Source: Pyrrhosoma nymphula
Lineage: Eukaryota; Arthropoda; Insecta; Odonata; Coenagrionidae
Assembly: GCA_963573305.1 (NCBI GenBank)
Contig: OY754329.1
Coordinates: forward strand, 46,768,417-46,832,416
DNA: 64,000 nt
Direction of reading: 5' to 3'
Below the pieces are notes generated by a model that was not told the origin of the DNA, did no database searches, and saw only the letters and a program-made list of their open reading frames with translations. Position 1 is the first letter of the stretch. Every line of letters starts with the position of its first letter. A program made the position numbers and the translations under genes. Below, in pieces: positions 44,660 through 56,439 of this stretch.

Positions 44660-46305
44660 CTGATAGTGCAAGGTGAATTCATGTTAGATGTTTTAACCAT
44701 AGAATACATATAGAGCCATAGCACGGGGCTGACTTGCGAGGGGGAAAGTAGGATGAACCTATCCCCACGTCTCTTGAAAAGATTTCTGAAAATGTAAAAC
44801 CTTTGTCATGTTTTGCCTTGCTAAACACTAATTAATTTTTTGATGTATATACCCGTATTTCTTCAATTTTCTTTGACGCTGATGGACGGCAAAATTTAAG
44901 CTTTTATCCGGGAACTCGAAATGTCTTAGTGGTTATAGTTGTGTGAATAGTAAAACCTTTTTCTTTATAAAAGCTCTGCCATGCATTGGGAATATTTTTC
45001 GTGAATGAAATAGTATAAGAACTAAAAACCGTCTGTGTGTTCACCTATCGCTTTGGTAAACATGTTTGATGACCGAGTAAAAATGTATTTTCTTTCGAGT
45101 TAAAATCCTCCTGTCCGCATCATTACATTTTAATATGAAATGAAACTGACCCGCTGCACTTCTAGTTTGAGAAATTCACTTTTAAAACTCTTAATTTCTT
45201 CTGTACTTCTAAATTTTAATAAGTATATTTCGTAAATTATGTCCACACTTACGCTAACATATGTGTTTCATTACTGTATTATTCCCTGTAATGGTTTGCG
45301 TGAACCTATATGAAGATGCCTCAATATGGTGGACTACCTGCAGACATGATTTAACTCTCTCCTCTCCTCACATGCAAGTACATGCGTTTAACTCCTTCGA
45401 TCCGTTAAAAAGTACCATGTCTTTTCCTTTCACTCATCGGACATCATTAGCATCATATACGTAATTGCTCCAAGAAGGATGCGTATGAAAGTTGCTTATG
45501 ACTTGTTCCAAAAACTAAAAGCCTGTGGATAAAAATAAAATTCCAGAATGAAACCGGGGGACTGAATGTTATTATTCTTCACGCTACACCCGGAAGTTCA
45601 TTTCGGCAAATTTAATTTTTTTCCGAGCAAATCACTCAATCTTTTCTCCCTTCAAACTAGTTTTTCTCGTCGATTCCATTCATTATTTTTTATTTCATAT
45701 TACGTTCTCTCATCTCCATCATGTAGAACGTTCCGGGAAAAGGTTTATGAAATCTTATTACCCATGCTTTTAGCGGCAGTAATCCTCTAACCAGGAAATT
45801 GAGAGCATCTCCTCAAGCCTCTTCGACGAAATTATCGCTTTTAATGCTGGTGTGTGAAATTATATTTCCATGTCACAATGAGAACGCTTTTGAGTGTAGT
45901 CACTATTAATGAAATATTGATTGGATTAAATTTTCGTCAGACGAACCACCAAAGTCACAAGCACGGACTAAAATGCTTGCAGCCTCCCTCCAGGCGGAAA
46001 ATGGATGTCAGCGATGAAAATATTTATTTTTAATGTTAGCACGTTTTTAAAACCTGGTTAAAACATGGATTTATAGGACGGAATTGGCCATGTAACGTTT
46101 GTAGGGTGATCCATGCTCATACTATTACTTCTTAACTAAAAACAGGAATGAAATAAGCCCGGTCTCGTTCAATAAGGTATACAATTACAATACAAGCATG
46201 ACCTTGAGTTGACGCCGCGCGTGTGTAGCAGCCCGTGGCAACTGGCGGTTATATTTGGGCGACGGTGGAAACTTCCGCACAGATAATTACCGTCACTGAT
46301 AGCAC
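44660..46305. other. AT-rich DNA, no gene recognised
   Basis: No domain or mobile-element end was found. Frames up to 74 codons are unremarkable. Confidence 0.4.
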
Positions 46306-46309
46306 ACAA

Positions 46310-48000
46310 ATTTTGATATCTCTGGCAATGACTACTACTGAATGGTATTGTATACTTCTTTTCATATCTAGGAATAGTAGTTGTATTTCGTGGTTGTGTG
46401 CCTAATTTTTTTCAATAAGTTGCGTTACACAGTGAATGTGATCTATGGTGGAATTACAGGGTCGAAAGCCTGATTGTTCTTCAGCCTCCATTTCCTTGTA
46501 TTCATTTTCTATTCTATTTTTAATTATTTTTCCATATAATCTACTTCTGCCAGTGACCATTACTCTACTACTGCTAGTGAGGGATATTCTACGGTAATTG
46601 TCACACATGTTTTATCTCCTTTATTATATATTGCCGAAATATATTAATTGTCCCACCCGTTAGGGACAATTTCACCATTTATACACTTTCTGCGAGTTTG
46701 GAAATTAAAATATATAAGGAAATGAAACCAATCATTTTAAGTTTTATCCGATACATGCGATATCCCCTGGGGCCAGTAATTTTCTATTTTTAGCCCTTTA
46801 ATGGATATCTCACTTCCCTGCATTCTATTTTAATTGAAGACATTGCGGTAGTTATATTTTGAGAGTCTCCTTTGTTCTTAAATTCATTTTTACCCTCAGT
46901 AAGTAACCCTTTCTTTCCAATTTTCTATATAAATGGACTTTATTGTCTTGCTTTACTATGTCTGAGACCTTTGAGTAACCGCCAGCTTACTGTTTTTTGT
47001 TCCATCTATATGACTATCGAGGTGATTACCTTTCTTTTCCCAAGTCTCATTTTCTTGTTATTTTACTTCAAACTCTATCTTGCGCTTCCATGTATGACAT
47101 TTTATCAGAGTCAGCCTTTGTATTGAGGAACTTGATGTATTTTTTACCCTTAATCTTCTATATTCTCTTCTATTTCTACGTCCCACCAGTAGGGTTTTGA
47201 TTTCTTCTTTTCCTCCTGATAGCCTAAGGCTCCCTGTTGTATACAATGGGTAATATGAGCATGCATTTTTTCTGTGCTCTGAAATATTTATTTTTACTTC
47301 CGAGCCTTTCTTATAATCTTTTATGATAGAGTATTCTTACACTTTCATGTTCCACGTGACTCTCAAGGTTATATCTTCTTTGCTCTACTTTCTAATCTTC
47401 CTTGGTTTTGATATCGCTTTCTTCTGCATTTTTTTCTGTAAAATATTAATCTCGCCTTGACCAAGAAGTGATCACTACTACAATTTGCTCTTCTGTATAT
47501 CCTAACATCTTGCACGGTGATTTTAGAGGTTTGTTTTCACATTAGGTTGTCAATTATTGATATAGATTTGTTGTCAATTGTGTCCAGGCATACTTATGCA
47601 TATGTTTACTTGGGAAGAAGCCATTCATAATTATCAAACCATTTTGCTCACATAATACAATACCCTCTCCATTGTAATTGGATGTCTCATCACCATATTT
47701 TCCTACCACATTATTTTATTCTTTTTTTCCTACTCTGCTGTTGAGTTCACCCATTAAGATGATTTGTCGTGATGTACCGATTATTAGTGATTTCTTCGTT
47801 GAGTTGTTTTAAGAACTCGTCTGTAAAATTTAAAAGTGAGTCTTCATTTACTTCAAAGCAGCAAAAAATGGTCCTTCTAATGGCCCTGAATACATATGTT
47901 TAGTTTTGTCAATCTCGTACTAATTGGCTTCCCAGGATGTTACATATTTTCTGAGGTTACAATGGTACGGTTTGGGTAAGAGGAATATTTTCAAAGATCT
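46310..48000 (-). mobile_element. Second non-LTR element: endonuclease and start of RT, 3' half missing
   Basis: Minus-strand order is: endonuclease (about 47810-47450) with RQIILMGELNSRVGK (G-D-L-N-type motif, D changed to E), CEQNGLIIMNGFFPS and YAWTQLTT; then a long decayed linker; then the reverse transcriptase start (46640-46310) with KGDKT, CDNYRRISLT, SRLYGKIIKNRIENEYKEME, EEQSGFRPCNSTIDHI and LLFLDMK (motif A). Everything after motif A is missing. It differs in sequence from the element at 19751-22600 and is a separate family. Stops and shifts are frequent. Confidence 0.7.
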
Positions 48001-48091
48001 GAAATTGAGGAAAATTTAAAATATTTTGTATTTTGCAATTTCAAATAAAAAACAAAAGTTAACTATAAATCATTAGTTCACATTGGACAAG

Positions 48092-48415
48092 GTTCATTCA
48101 TTCATTCAAGTATTCTACCAGCTGATTGGTAGGTTCTTGTACAGTTCCCATTCTGCATCTCAACCTCATAGACATTGTCTCGCTTTCCCTTCTAAGGATG
48201 GCCCGTGATTAGATCCCTCTTCAATTCTTCATATCTTCTACCTCCTCCTATTTCGTCCAAAATTCCTATCCTCTTCCTTCCTCTTCCACGCTTCCCCAGT
48301 GTTCTCCCATCTATCACTCTCTTCAACATGCCCTCTCCTCTCAAAACCTCCTCCATCCATCTCTTCTGCCTTCTCCGAACCTCTGCCACAAAAATAACTT
48401 TTATTAACACTATTC
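48092..48415 (-). mobile_element. 5'-truncated RTE-like 3' end with GAAT tail
   Basis: The minus strand encodes RRQKRWMEEVLRGEGMLKRV, IDGRTLGKRGRGRKRIGILD and RRYEELKRDLI, the basic C-terminal tail of RTE-like ORFs. It is followed by a short 3' UTR ending in (GAAT)n at 48107-48092. It lies about 90 bp 5' (minus sense) of the element at 46310-48000 and in the same orientation. The open frame is intact over 72 codons, so this copy may be the least decayed of the tails. Confidence 0.72.
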
Positions 48416-48829
48416 TATCAGGTTTGCACTACCATTATTTGCAACTTAAGTATCCAAATCTAACGAAGGCAGAACGAACAGGTTAAAATTTCATTTTTCC
48501 CACGAACGGTAAGAGATCATAACAGCTACCAATGAAACTTTGAACTAGGTATGTTGATAGGAGTGTAGCTATTTAGTTGATTTACTCTTTAATGCTACCT
48601 ACTATATTGCTAACATTACGTCGTGCACGTTTCCAACACAACTCTTGTATCTCAGTGCACTTATATATATGATAAATATATTAATACAGATATTTTCTCA
48701 AACATTGGTGGAGTGCATTTAGTGTAGTGTATTTTAGTGAAATTTCACCTCCTGACTAGTATTTACAGGTTTTACTTATGCACCAGTAGTTTTAGCTTAA
48801 GTAACTCTATTGGGATACAGTGAAATGCA

Positions 48830-48897
48830 TGTTGGTGGTAACTCCCCACCTGTCACACACCATAGAGGTGAGTTGAAGGGTGCAATATAGATGTAGA
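48830..48897 (+). repeat. LINE-type 3' tail with GATGTA units
   Basis: The plus strand carries GTCACACACCATAGAGGTGAGTTG and ends TATAGATGTAGATGAAG. It is similar in layout to the minus-strand tail at 3885-3950 (CTGCCA..., then TGTAGATGTAGACATA). Only the last bases of the element remain. Confidence 0.5.
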
Positions 48898-48899
48898 TG

Positions 48900-51800
48900 A
48901 AGTCAGCATGTGCGAAAATGCGCGATATATGCTTTTATGAGAGAAGTTGATGTGAATAATTTGAAGTCAAACCCGAGAGTTGATGAGATCAAAAAGTAGC
49001 CTTTTATCTTTGGAGTGGCAATATTTAATAATGTGCATAGTTTGAAGGTTTTTCAACTCCTTGGAAAACAAACACTTTTGGCACTAAAGCTTTGAAAAAA
49101 TCGTTGCAGTTTTCCACTTTTTTTGTCTAAGTATTAAGTTAGATTATTTATACCACTTCCTTAAAAACAATTTCGTTTTTAACGTAAATCAATAGCCAGC
49201 AATAGCAAACTTATGCTCGTGCCCGAAAACATATATCTGACTGTGAGATCACTGTTTTGGGATATTAAATTGTTATATTTGTGGGAAGTTTATTTTGAGC
49301 AAGAAACAACTGTTTTAACTTAACAGAAACTGTGAAATATCAAATTAAAACTCTCCAACGAATAAAAATCCGAAGGAAAAACATTGCTTGGAACAAAAGT
49401 GAAATATATCACATATCGGCTTTGACCCATGAATTCTTACGTAAACTATTGGTGGAAGTTCACGAGGAAGTTTCTGAGAATAAAATATTCAACTAGAAGG
49501 ATCAAAACTTTCCCGTCGTCGTTCCTGCACCGTGAATTTCTCCTGCCAGTGACAAAACTTTGAGAAAAAGTTGGATCATCAGACAAGAGCGCCGAGCTTC
49601 TGGCTAAGCTACCGAGGTTCTGGATAAAATAAAATGTCGTTCTTGGTCCATTTAAGGCAGTAATTTTGTCGAGTTGGAGATTTTTGACGGCTTCCTTGCC
49701 CGTAACTGATCACCAAAAAAAATTTGTACTCAATTGAGCATTGGCCTATTTCCTTCATAAATGTTATTATATAATTTGTATGACATGTAACATTGAACGC
49801 CTTGCTAAGCACAAGCTTCTGGTTTGTTAATGGTCCTTATTTGCACCGGAAGGTGAATGTGGAAAATTTTACTCGATACAATTGACGTAAAGAAACTTTA
49901 TGCGATTTGATGTTTACGAGATTTAAAGTTACGATTGGTGAAAATAAACTTTACCTAAGGTATTTCTCCCATTCTATAACAATTTTCATTACCTAGCAAA
50001 TTATTATGAACATATCCCACCTCCCAGCATTCCCACCTCATTAGAAATAAAATTTACTTCAACGTCAGCTATTTCCACTGTGTAAGTAGCAGGATGGTAA
50101 TTATTTGTAAGCTCTCACTCAATCCCTGATCAAGTCGTTACTTAGTCCGTCAGCCTGTTTACTCTAATTTGGCATTCTTCTAATACATGTGTGATTAGAG
50201 TTTATGTATGTATACTTTTGAATTCTAGAAATTATGTACTTTGTAATTAGTAACACGGCTCAGAATTTATAGGTGATTACGTATTCTTTCTCACATTACC
50301 TACCTATTTTCAAATGACAGCTACGCATTTAAACGAGCAAATACCATATTAAGTATGCATCTTCAAAAACATATGATAAAACTACGAGCTAGTTTTCTGA
50401 GAATCTTTCGAAGTTCAATGTGTCAAAATGAATGAAATAATTAGGAATTAGGCATACCTATCGTATTGGAAGACAATTGACTTATATTGACTATTGATTC
50501 TTATAAATTTAAGTTCTCTGAATTTAGTTTAGTGACATAATGATTCATCTCAGCCCAAATTTATCCTAAGTCAAATCTCATGGCTCTCCCTATTTTTTAT
50601 TCTTTTATCACCATAATAACTGTGTAAAAGATCACACATTAGAATGTAACCTGAGGAAGTAATATCCTTCGTTTTCTCTCATCCATAATTGTACTTTGTG
50701 AGTAGTAACTTTCTATTTTTGATATTTAGTAATGTATTTATTAGGTCTGTCACAGGAAGGTTCCTTATTGCTTTCAATGTTATCATAGCCTTTTGTCGGT
50801 TACTTATTTTGGCCACCATTAACTTTAGTTTTTAGGCATTTATCTGACTCTGTTACCTTTAATGCCACTGAGGTGGAATTTTCCTTTTAAAGTCTCATTC
50901 TACATTGAGTCTCATACTCTATTTTTACATGCTGAGACATTTCTTTCATATTAAACTTCGAAATGCTCGAAATGATTCACACCACTATTTATTATGTATT
51001 ATGATAGGAAGAGTCGATACTTGGGGACAATGTTTAATAAAAATGGAACTAAATTCTAAAAAATAAAACAGAAAATTAATATTCAGGATCAAATAAGTAT
51101 ATCACTTTTATCGGGATTTAGTGTTTTTATTCCAACACCAAAAGTACAAATCTCTCAAAACCTTCAAGTCACACGTGGCCCTTGCAAAACCTTACGTTGA
51201 ACCAATAGCTCTAACGTAAATTGACCCTCGGTGGCAATCATTTAGACTTCGGACAAAGGCTGGCAGCAGCCGTCGCTGATCTCAAAGATGATCATATCGC
51301 CCTCAATTCGATCAGCCTCACATATCTTCTCTACTACACTGAAAATGCACGCGGATGACATAATTAAACTTGCTTCCCGTTTATGATGACCAACTTTACT
51401 TCTTCATATCGCCCTTCTTCATTTCCGTGAGAGAGGACCGAGATATATCTTTGTGAAAAAAGTACTCCGTACTTCCGCACGATTTCAAAGTTTCACGCAC
51501 TGAAGTTTCAAAATTTACGCTTGGCGTTGAAAACGAGGTAAACCTTATAGAAATATTTATTTCGAAATGCAGACATTCCATAAATTATAACCTAAAAAAT
51601 AATTTTATAATATAACCTAGAATATAAACACATCATTAGTCACCCGCCGCCGTGAAGGTACTTGAAATTGGCTATTGTAATATACAACAAGTAGGTGGAT
51701 AATTATTATAGCTAAGGGATAGAATTATAACATTTATGAAATGAAAAAAAAACGTATAACAATACATAATACAAAATACAATGCTTGCAAACCATTTCCA

Positions 51801-53340
51801 AATACAAAACTTCACCAGTTCACCTGCGAAGAAGAACATAACTCTTTGTATTTGGGTAAACAAAACACAATGACAGCTATATTTTCTTATGTATCTGCGA
51901 TCAAAATCTATCCTCTACGAAAGAGACAAAGAGAGTGCCCAGCTGTGGAAAGCGGTTTCAATTTGTCAGCGAGTATATCAAAAAGTAGGGCAAAATGTTT
52001 TTGATATTTTTATATTAGAGATACGTCATCTTTTTATTTTCAAAGAGAAAAAAATCAACGAATTTTATGATTAGTGATGGTGAAGTGTTCGCACTTCATT
52101 AATAGTTAGAGGAGAAGACCAGAAGAGCTAAGTAAAGAAATGGAAAATGAGGAAAGAAGGCCAATGAGAAAACGCAAATTGGACTTATCAAATTTTAAAA
52201 CTAAAAAAACACCTTTGTCTGTAACTATAATACACTTAATGAATTATATATAGAAATTTGGAAAACAGAATATACAAAATTCGCAACCCCTGTGTTAATG
52301 GTTAAGAATCATAATCCATAAGGGATCCATAAACATCCAATATTCCTCTATATGTATGGTGACCAGTTTTCTGATCGGGACAAACGGGACAAACTTTAAG
52401 CAAGTGCATAGGCAACTTTGATACATGTTTCTTAAATCAACAGAGACTTTTGATAACTTTTCGTCACTCTTTTGACTCACTTTCTCTAAACCTTAATTGG
52501 TGCAATCTATTTAATGGATGATGATATCAAAAATATAGGAAGAAGTATATATAAATGTTTAATTAATAATTAAAGTAATAATTTGTTGGGCTCTCCAAGT
52601 CTTTATGTGATGAAGGAAATTTGAATAAACTTATACAGGAATTCTCGTAGAGCAAGTGGGTAGTGGAAATTATTTAGTGACGACCGGTTCAATCAAAATA
52701 TTGGCATAACTAAACACGCAGTCTTCATCACTCTCTAAAATTAGATGAAACACACAGGTATTATTTGTTTGGGGTCTAATGTGCTCACTAAAACCAGCAA
52801 TGAACTATTAAATAATATTCTTGATAGTCAATGTAAAAGACAAACTTTGATTTGAGATCTGATAATAATAACTAATTTCGATTCCGGGATCTCCATGAGA
52901 TGTTTCCTGCGTTTTCCGCACTCGTTAACTCCTTGTGATCGTGCAGTCAATGATATTTCTATCGGTAACGTTGGAAGATATTGGTCTCTCATTCTTTGAG
53001 CGTGATCTCTTTCATTCGTTGTGAAACGTTGGATCGTGATGGGCAGTCGTAAAAATCACAGGGATCCTAGCTATTTTATTGGTCGTTACTTTTGATTCGT
53101 CGAGGCTGCGCTTGAGTTAGATCTTCCGTGCACGGATTCTACCCGTAACTTCATTTCAAACGTTTTATAGTTCTGAGTTACCCGCAGATAAAGTAAGGAA
53201 ATACATAGTAAAGAAGGACACACTAGTAAATATATACATAAAAAACAGCAAAATATCATGAGTTCATTGTCTTATAACGTTATGTAAAATTATTTTTTAA
53301 TTTTGATATTATTTAAAAATTTGACTTAAACTTATCCATA
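48900..53340. other. AT-rich DNA, no gene recognised
   Basis: About 4.4 kb shows no recognisable exon, repeat end or RNA. Frames up to 87 codons (51741-52004) are lysine- and asparagine-rich, as expected from AT-rich chance frames. Confidence 0.45.
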
Positions 53341-53345
53341 CAACT

Positions 53346-53473
53346 TCTTATGCTGAGATGAAGGAAGAAATATTAGAGGTAGATAGGGCACTGCACGTGA
53401 AAGAGTATGTTGGATATTCTCTGAATTTCATCATAACCTACCTCTAACCGGTAGATTATTCTAATGAATGAAT
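53346..53473 (+). mobile_element. 5'-truncated 3' end of the 19.8-22.6 kb RTE-like family
   Basis: The plus strand reads TATGCTGAGATGAAG (codons YAEMKEEILEVD) through GGATATTCTCTGAATTTCAT and CCGGTAGATTA to AATGAATGAAT. It matches the last 130 bp of the minus-strand element ending at 19751 (YAEMKKEMLEV, GGATATTCTCTGAATTTCAT, CCGGTAGATTA, AATGAATGAAT). This defines the family's 3' end independently. Confidence 0.82.
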
Positions 53474-53479
53474 ATAACA

Positions 53480-56050
53480 TGCACGCAATGAATCAATAAA
53501 TTCCCCTTTTTTGGTATATTATCAGAGTCGCAACGGCTTCGCTCCGGAAAAATGAAAATAATGGTTTCAAAAATAGTTTATTCCCTATATAATAGCTCGT
53601 AGGCTTTCCCTATATATAGTTTCTCCTAGTGAACTTACGATTTTCAATGGCAACCGAACTTTATCAACACCAAGATTTACATTTCCTAATCCAGCGTTAG
53701 AGCCCGCTTAACTTTTTGAAAAATTCACGTCCATAATAATAGCAGTAATACGAATATTTAAAAAAATCTGAAGATTAATGTTAAGAGAACACTAAGATTA
53801 TTTTATTAAACTAAAACTAAATCACAAAAAATTATATTTAGTTGATATGTTTGGTGAGGAATACAATTCTCTGTCCAGTCTGCTCTGGTTAACCGTGTAT
53901 GAAACGATCAGACTTGAAAGTGTTAACAACTCGCGAACATTTGGGATCCTGCAAAGAAAGGCTGAATTCGCGAGGTAAATAAAATTCACAGGAAAGCCGC
54001 ACACTTCTACTAGCGTACAGAAAGTGTCACACATCTGATGGTAGGATTAGGTTAGGAACAGTTAGAGGCTCAGAGGCTGGACCCAGGAACAGATTACTTG
54101 GCAAACTTCGACCAGGCGAGTTTCAGCATGACCCACAAAATAGAACTTTATTCCCGCGCTGTATCTCTAAAACTGATTGAAGTGTTAAAATGAGAGGGAT
54201 ACACTGTTGAACTGATAGCTACAACCATTTCTTCTTTCATCGCACCACCTTTGATTATGACAAAAACAGCTTAACTCTATTTTAAGGCTCACAGTTGACA
54301 CACAATTCACATCTGTCCTCTTGACTTTTCCTTTTCCCTAAGCTCCCTCTTTTTCATGGATAGTGTCCTAACACCTCCAGCCACACACATCTCTGCGGCG
54401 GCTGACGGGGTAGTATGTACATAAACTACCTACAGGACAGTTAAGCGCACTGTGAAGCGTATCCGATGGACTCTTTCTCCCTTTCCAAGTTTATGGTCCG
54501 CATAGTCAACTTTCTGGGTCATCTTGACCGCGTTCGTGTACGAGGAGACGCGCTTTTACTACTTAAAGCGATGAAGAGGGGAGGAGTATGTCCGATGGCT
54601 CAGAGTTTCCTGAGACTCTTGAGTCAATACCAGTTGAACGATGTGATCAATGATTAGATCGGGTGATGCGCACAAAAAAAATGTAGACGAGACAAGTAGG
54701 AAAAAATCTCCCGGTCGAATGATTTTCAATCAAGCTTTTGAAGAGACTAAAACGCAAGGAATACGGTCTATTCACGGAAATACAAAAGTTAAGAATTTTT
54801 TACCTGAATTTAGCTAATGTCACTGAAATTAGCTAAATTAGGTAAATCACTGAAATTAGCTAACTAATTTTTATATCGCGCGAATAATAAAATGTAAAAA
54901 ATTCTAAAACGATAAATAAAACTACTATTCGATAATTATTTAGAGAAGCTCTTGGTGAGATTGACACGCAGATAACACGGAAAATACTTCGTAAATTTCC
55001 ATTTTGTGTCAAATTTTACAGTATTTTCGGTTAAAATGTCAACTGTCAAGGTTTCTCTACATAAATTTAATACAAATGCCTTTCTAAAGACAACCTTGTT
55101 TCACTTCCATATATTAGGTTTAAAAACACTCATAGACCGCCTTTTTCTTTTCTCCAAGAAAAATTGTTTTCCAACGTAGTGCAAATAATTAAGAATTCGT
55201 ACGGCTTTTTCTACTCTACCATTCCTCAAAAACACCCCTGACTAAGATAAACGTGTATATACACTTACTTCTTCCGTGTGTGCAATTTGTGAACTCTTCC
55301 GGAGCTCTCACCTAGCTAGATAGATAGCCGACCGATATGATGGATGATGCCACCGTTGACTGACGCCTAGTGTGCATAGATCCTAATCCACTAAAAATAT
55401 ATTCATTTAGGCATACCTGCGATACCGTTGCTTTCTATCTTTAACCTGTAAACATTTTGTACTCTATTTTATAGTATAAATAATGCCCTTTTCTACCGAG
55501 TTGAACACGCATTATCCTCCGGATAACATGTAGTATAATATCAATACTCATTAGGAGATCAACGGATAGTTCTGCTCTTGTGCTTACTTTTCTAAAAAAA
55601 TGGCATTCTTGTGAGTGAAGTCTTACGTAACTACACTTTTTAAGATTTTTAGGCCAAAATTAGTGTTTTTATGTACTTCCATACTAATTTACCGTATCAG
55701 GATGGAGTATTAGTATTTCACAAAATATTTTTTAAATTATAAAATTTATATATTAAATATAATATAAGATTTATTGAATCATGGATTTGATAAATAAAAG
55801 GTTTATAGTAAATACTAGCGGAAGGTACCCGTTGAAATTCAACGGGGGTGAAAAATATTGAATTTATTTTATAAGGAAAACTCAAATCCTGAAGAATACT
55901 GTCAGCGTGGCAATTTGAGGAGTTGGTAACCTATCTTGTATGTTGTGTTCCTTGTAGTGACCCCTGACCGTTTTCCAGGTGCACGGAGGGATGAGTTACT
56001 CATGGTCCTCTTTCATGCACGGGAAACCCAAATATGGGCCTCGCAGACTC
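53480..56050. other. AT-rich DNA with one unassigned frame
   Basis: An open frame at 54466-54657 (plus, 63 codons, with VRIVNFLGHLDRVRVRG) has better than average codon composition but no recognised domain, and its start context is ordinary. A short repeat of CACTGAAATTAGCTAA occurs at 54819-54860. Nothing else is recognised. Confidence 0.3.
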
Positions 56051-56058
56051 ATTACTAC

Positions 56059-56430
56059 TTAATTAAATAGCACCCAGATTGATAGATGGTCACCTCGTCC
56101 CTCCGGTTCTCTTGAGCCGTCTTCTGAGTGATTGATCTTTAACAGCTTGATTGCTTCCCTTGTGTACATAAATATATTTGCATTCAATGGCTTAATTGAG
56201 TTGCGCAATTCAACGTTGATATGTGCATTGAGTATCTTAATCAGGATTGGAGAGTAGGGTACAATCCAGTGGTTGACAACGTCAATAGGAGCATTTGCAG
56301 CAGCAGCCATGTTTATTTGTCCTATGAATCCTCCATCACACGGACTGCGCCATCGGAAAAAAGAGGTTTCGGTTGCTAAATAAAAAAATCTATGGTGATT
56401 CTTAGTGCACTTGCCGATTTTCATGCACAT
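56059..56430 (-). CDS. Unassigned open frame, weak candidate exon
   Basis: The minus frame contains an internal ATG in good context at about 56310 (AACATGGCTGCTGC), opening MAAAANAPIDVVNHW and continuing for about 80 codons to a stop at 56059. I recognise no domain, signal peptide or TM segment. An Ala-rich start in CpG-containing DNA is typical of many animal first exons, but no splice donor or second exon was identified. It may be chance. Confidence 0.2.
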   Translation of the reverse strand: MCMKIGKCTKNHHRFFYLATETSFFRWRSPCDGGFIGQINMAAAANAPIDVVNHWIVPYSPILIKILNAHINVELRNSIKPLNANIFMYTREAIKLLKINHSEDGSREPEGRGDHLSIWVLFN

Positions 56431-56439
56431 GTGTCGTTC

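Noticed and set aside
52680..52740. Another hammerhead-like copy near GACCGGTTCAATC
   Set aside because: The GAAAC-type box and first box could not be found at workable spacing; similarity was limited to one short word.
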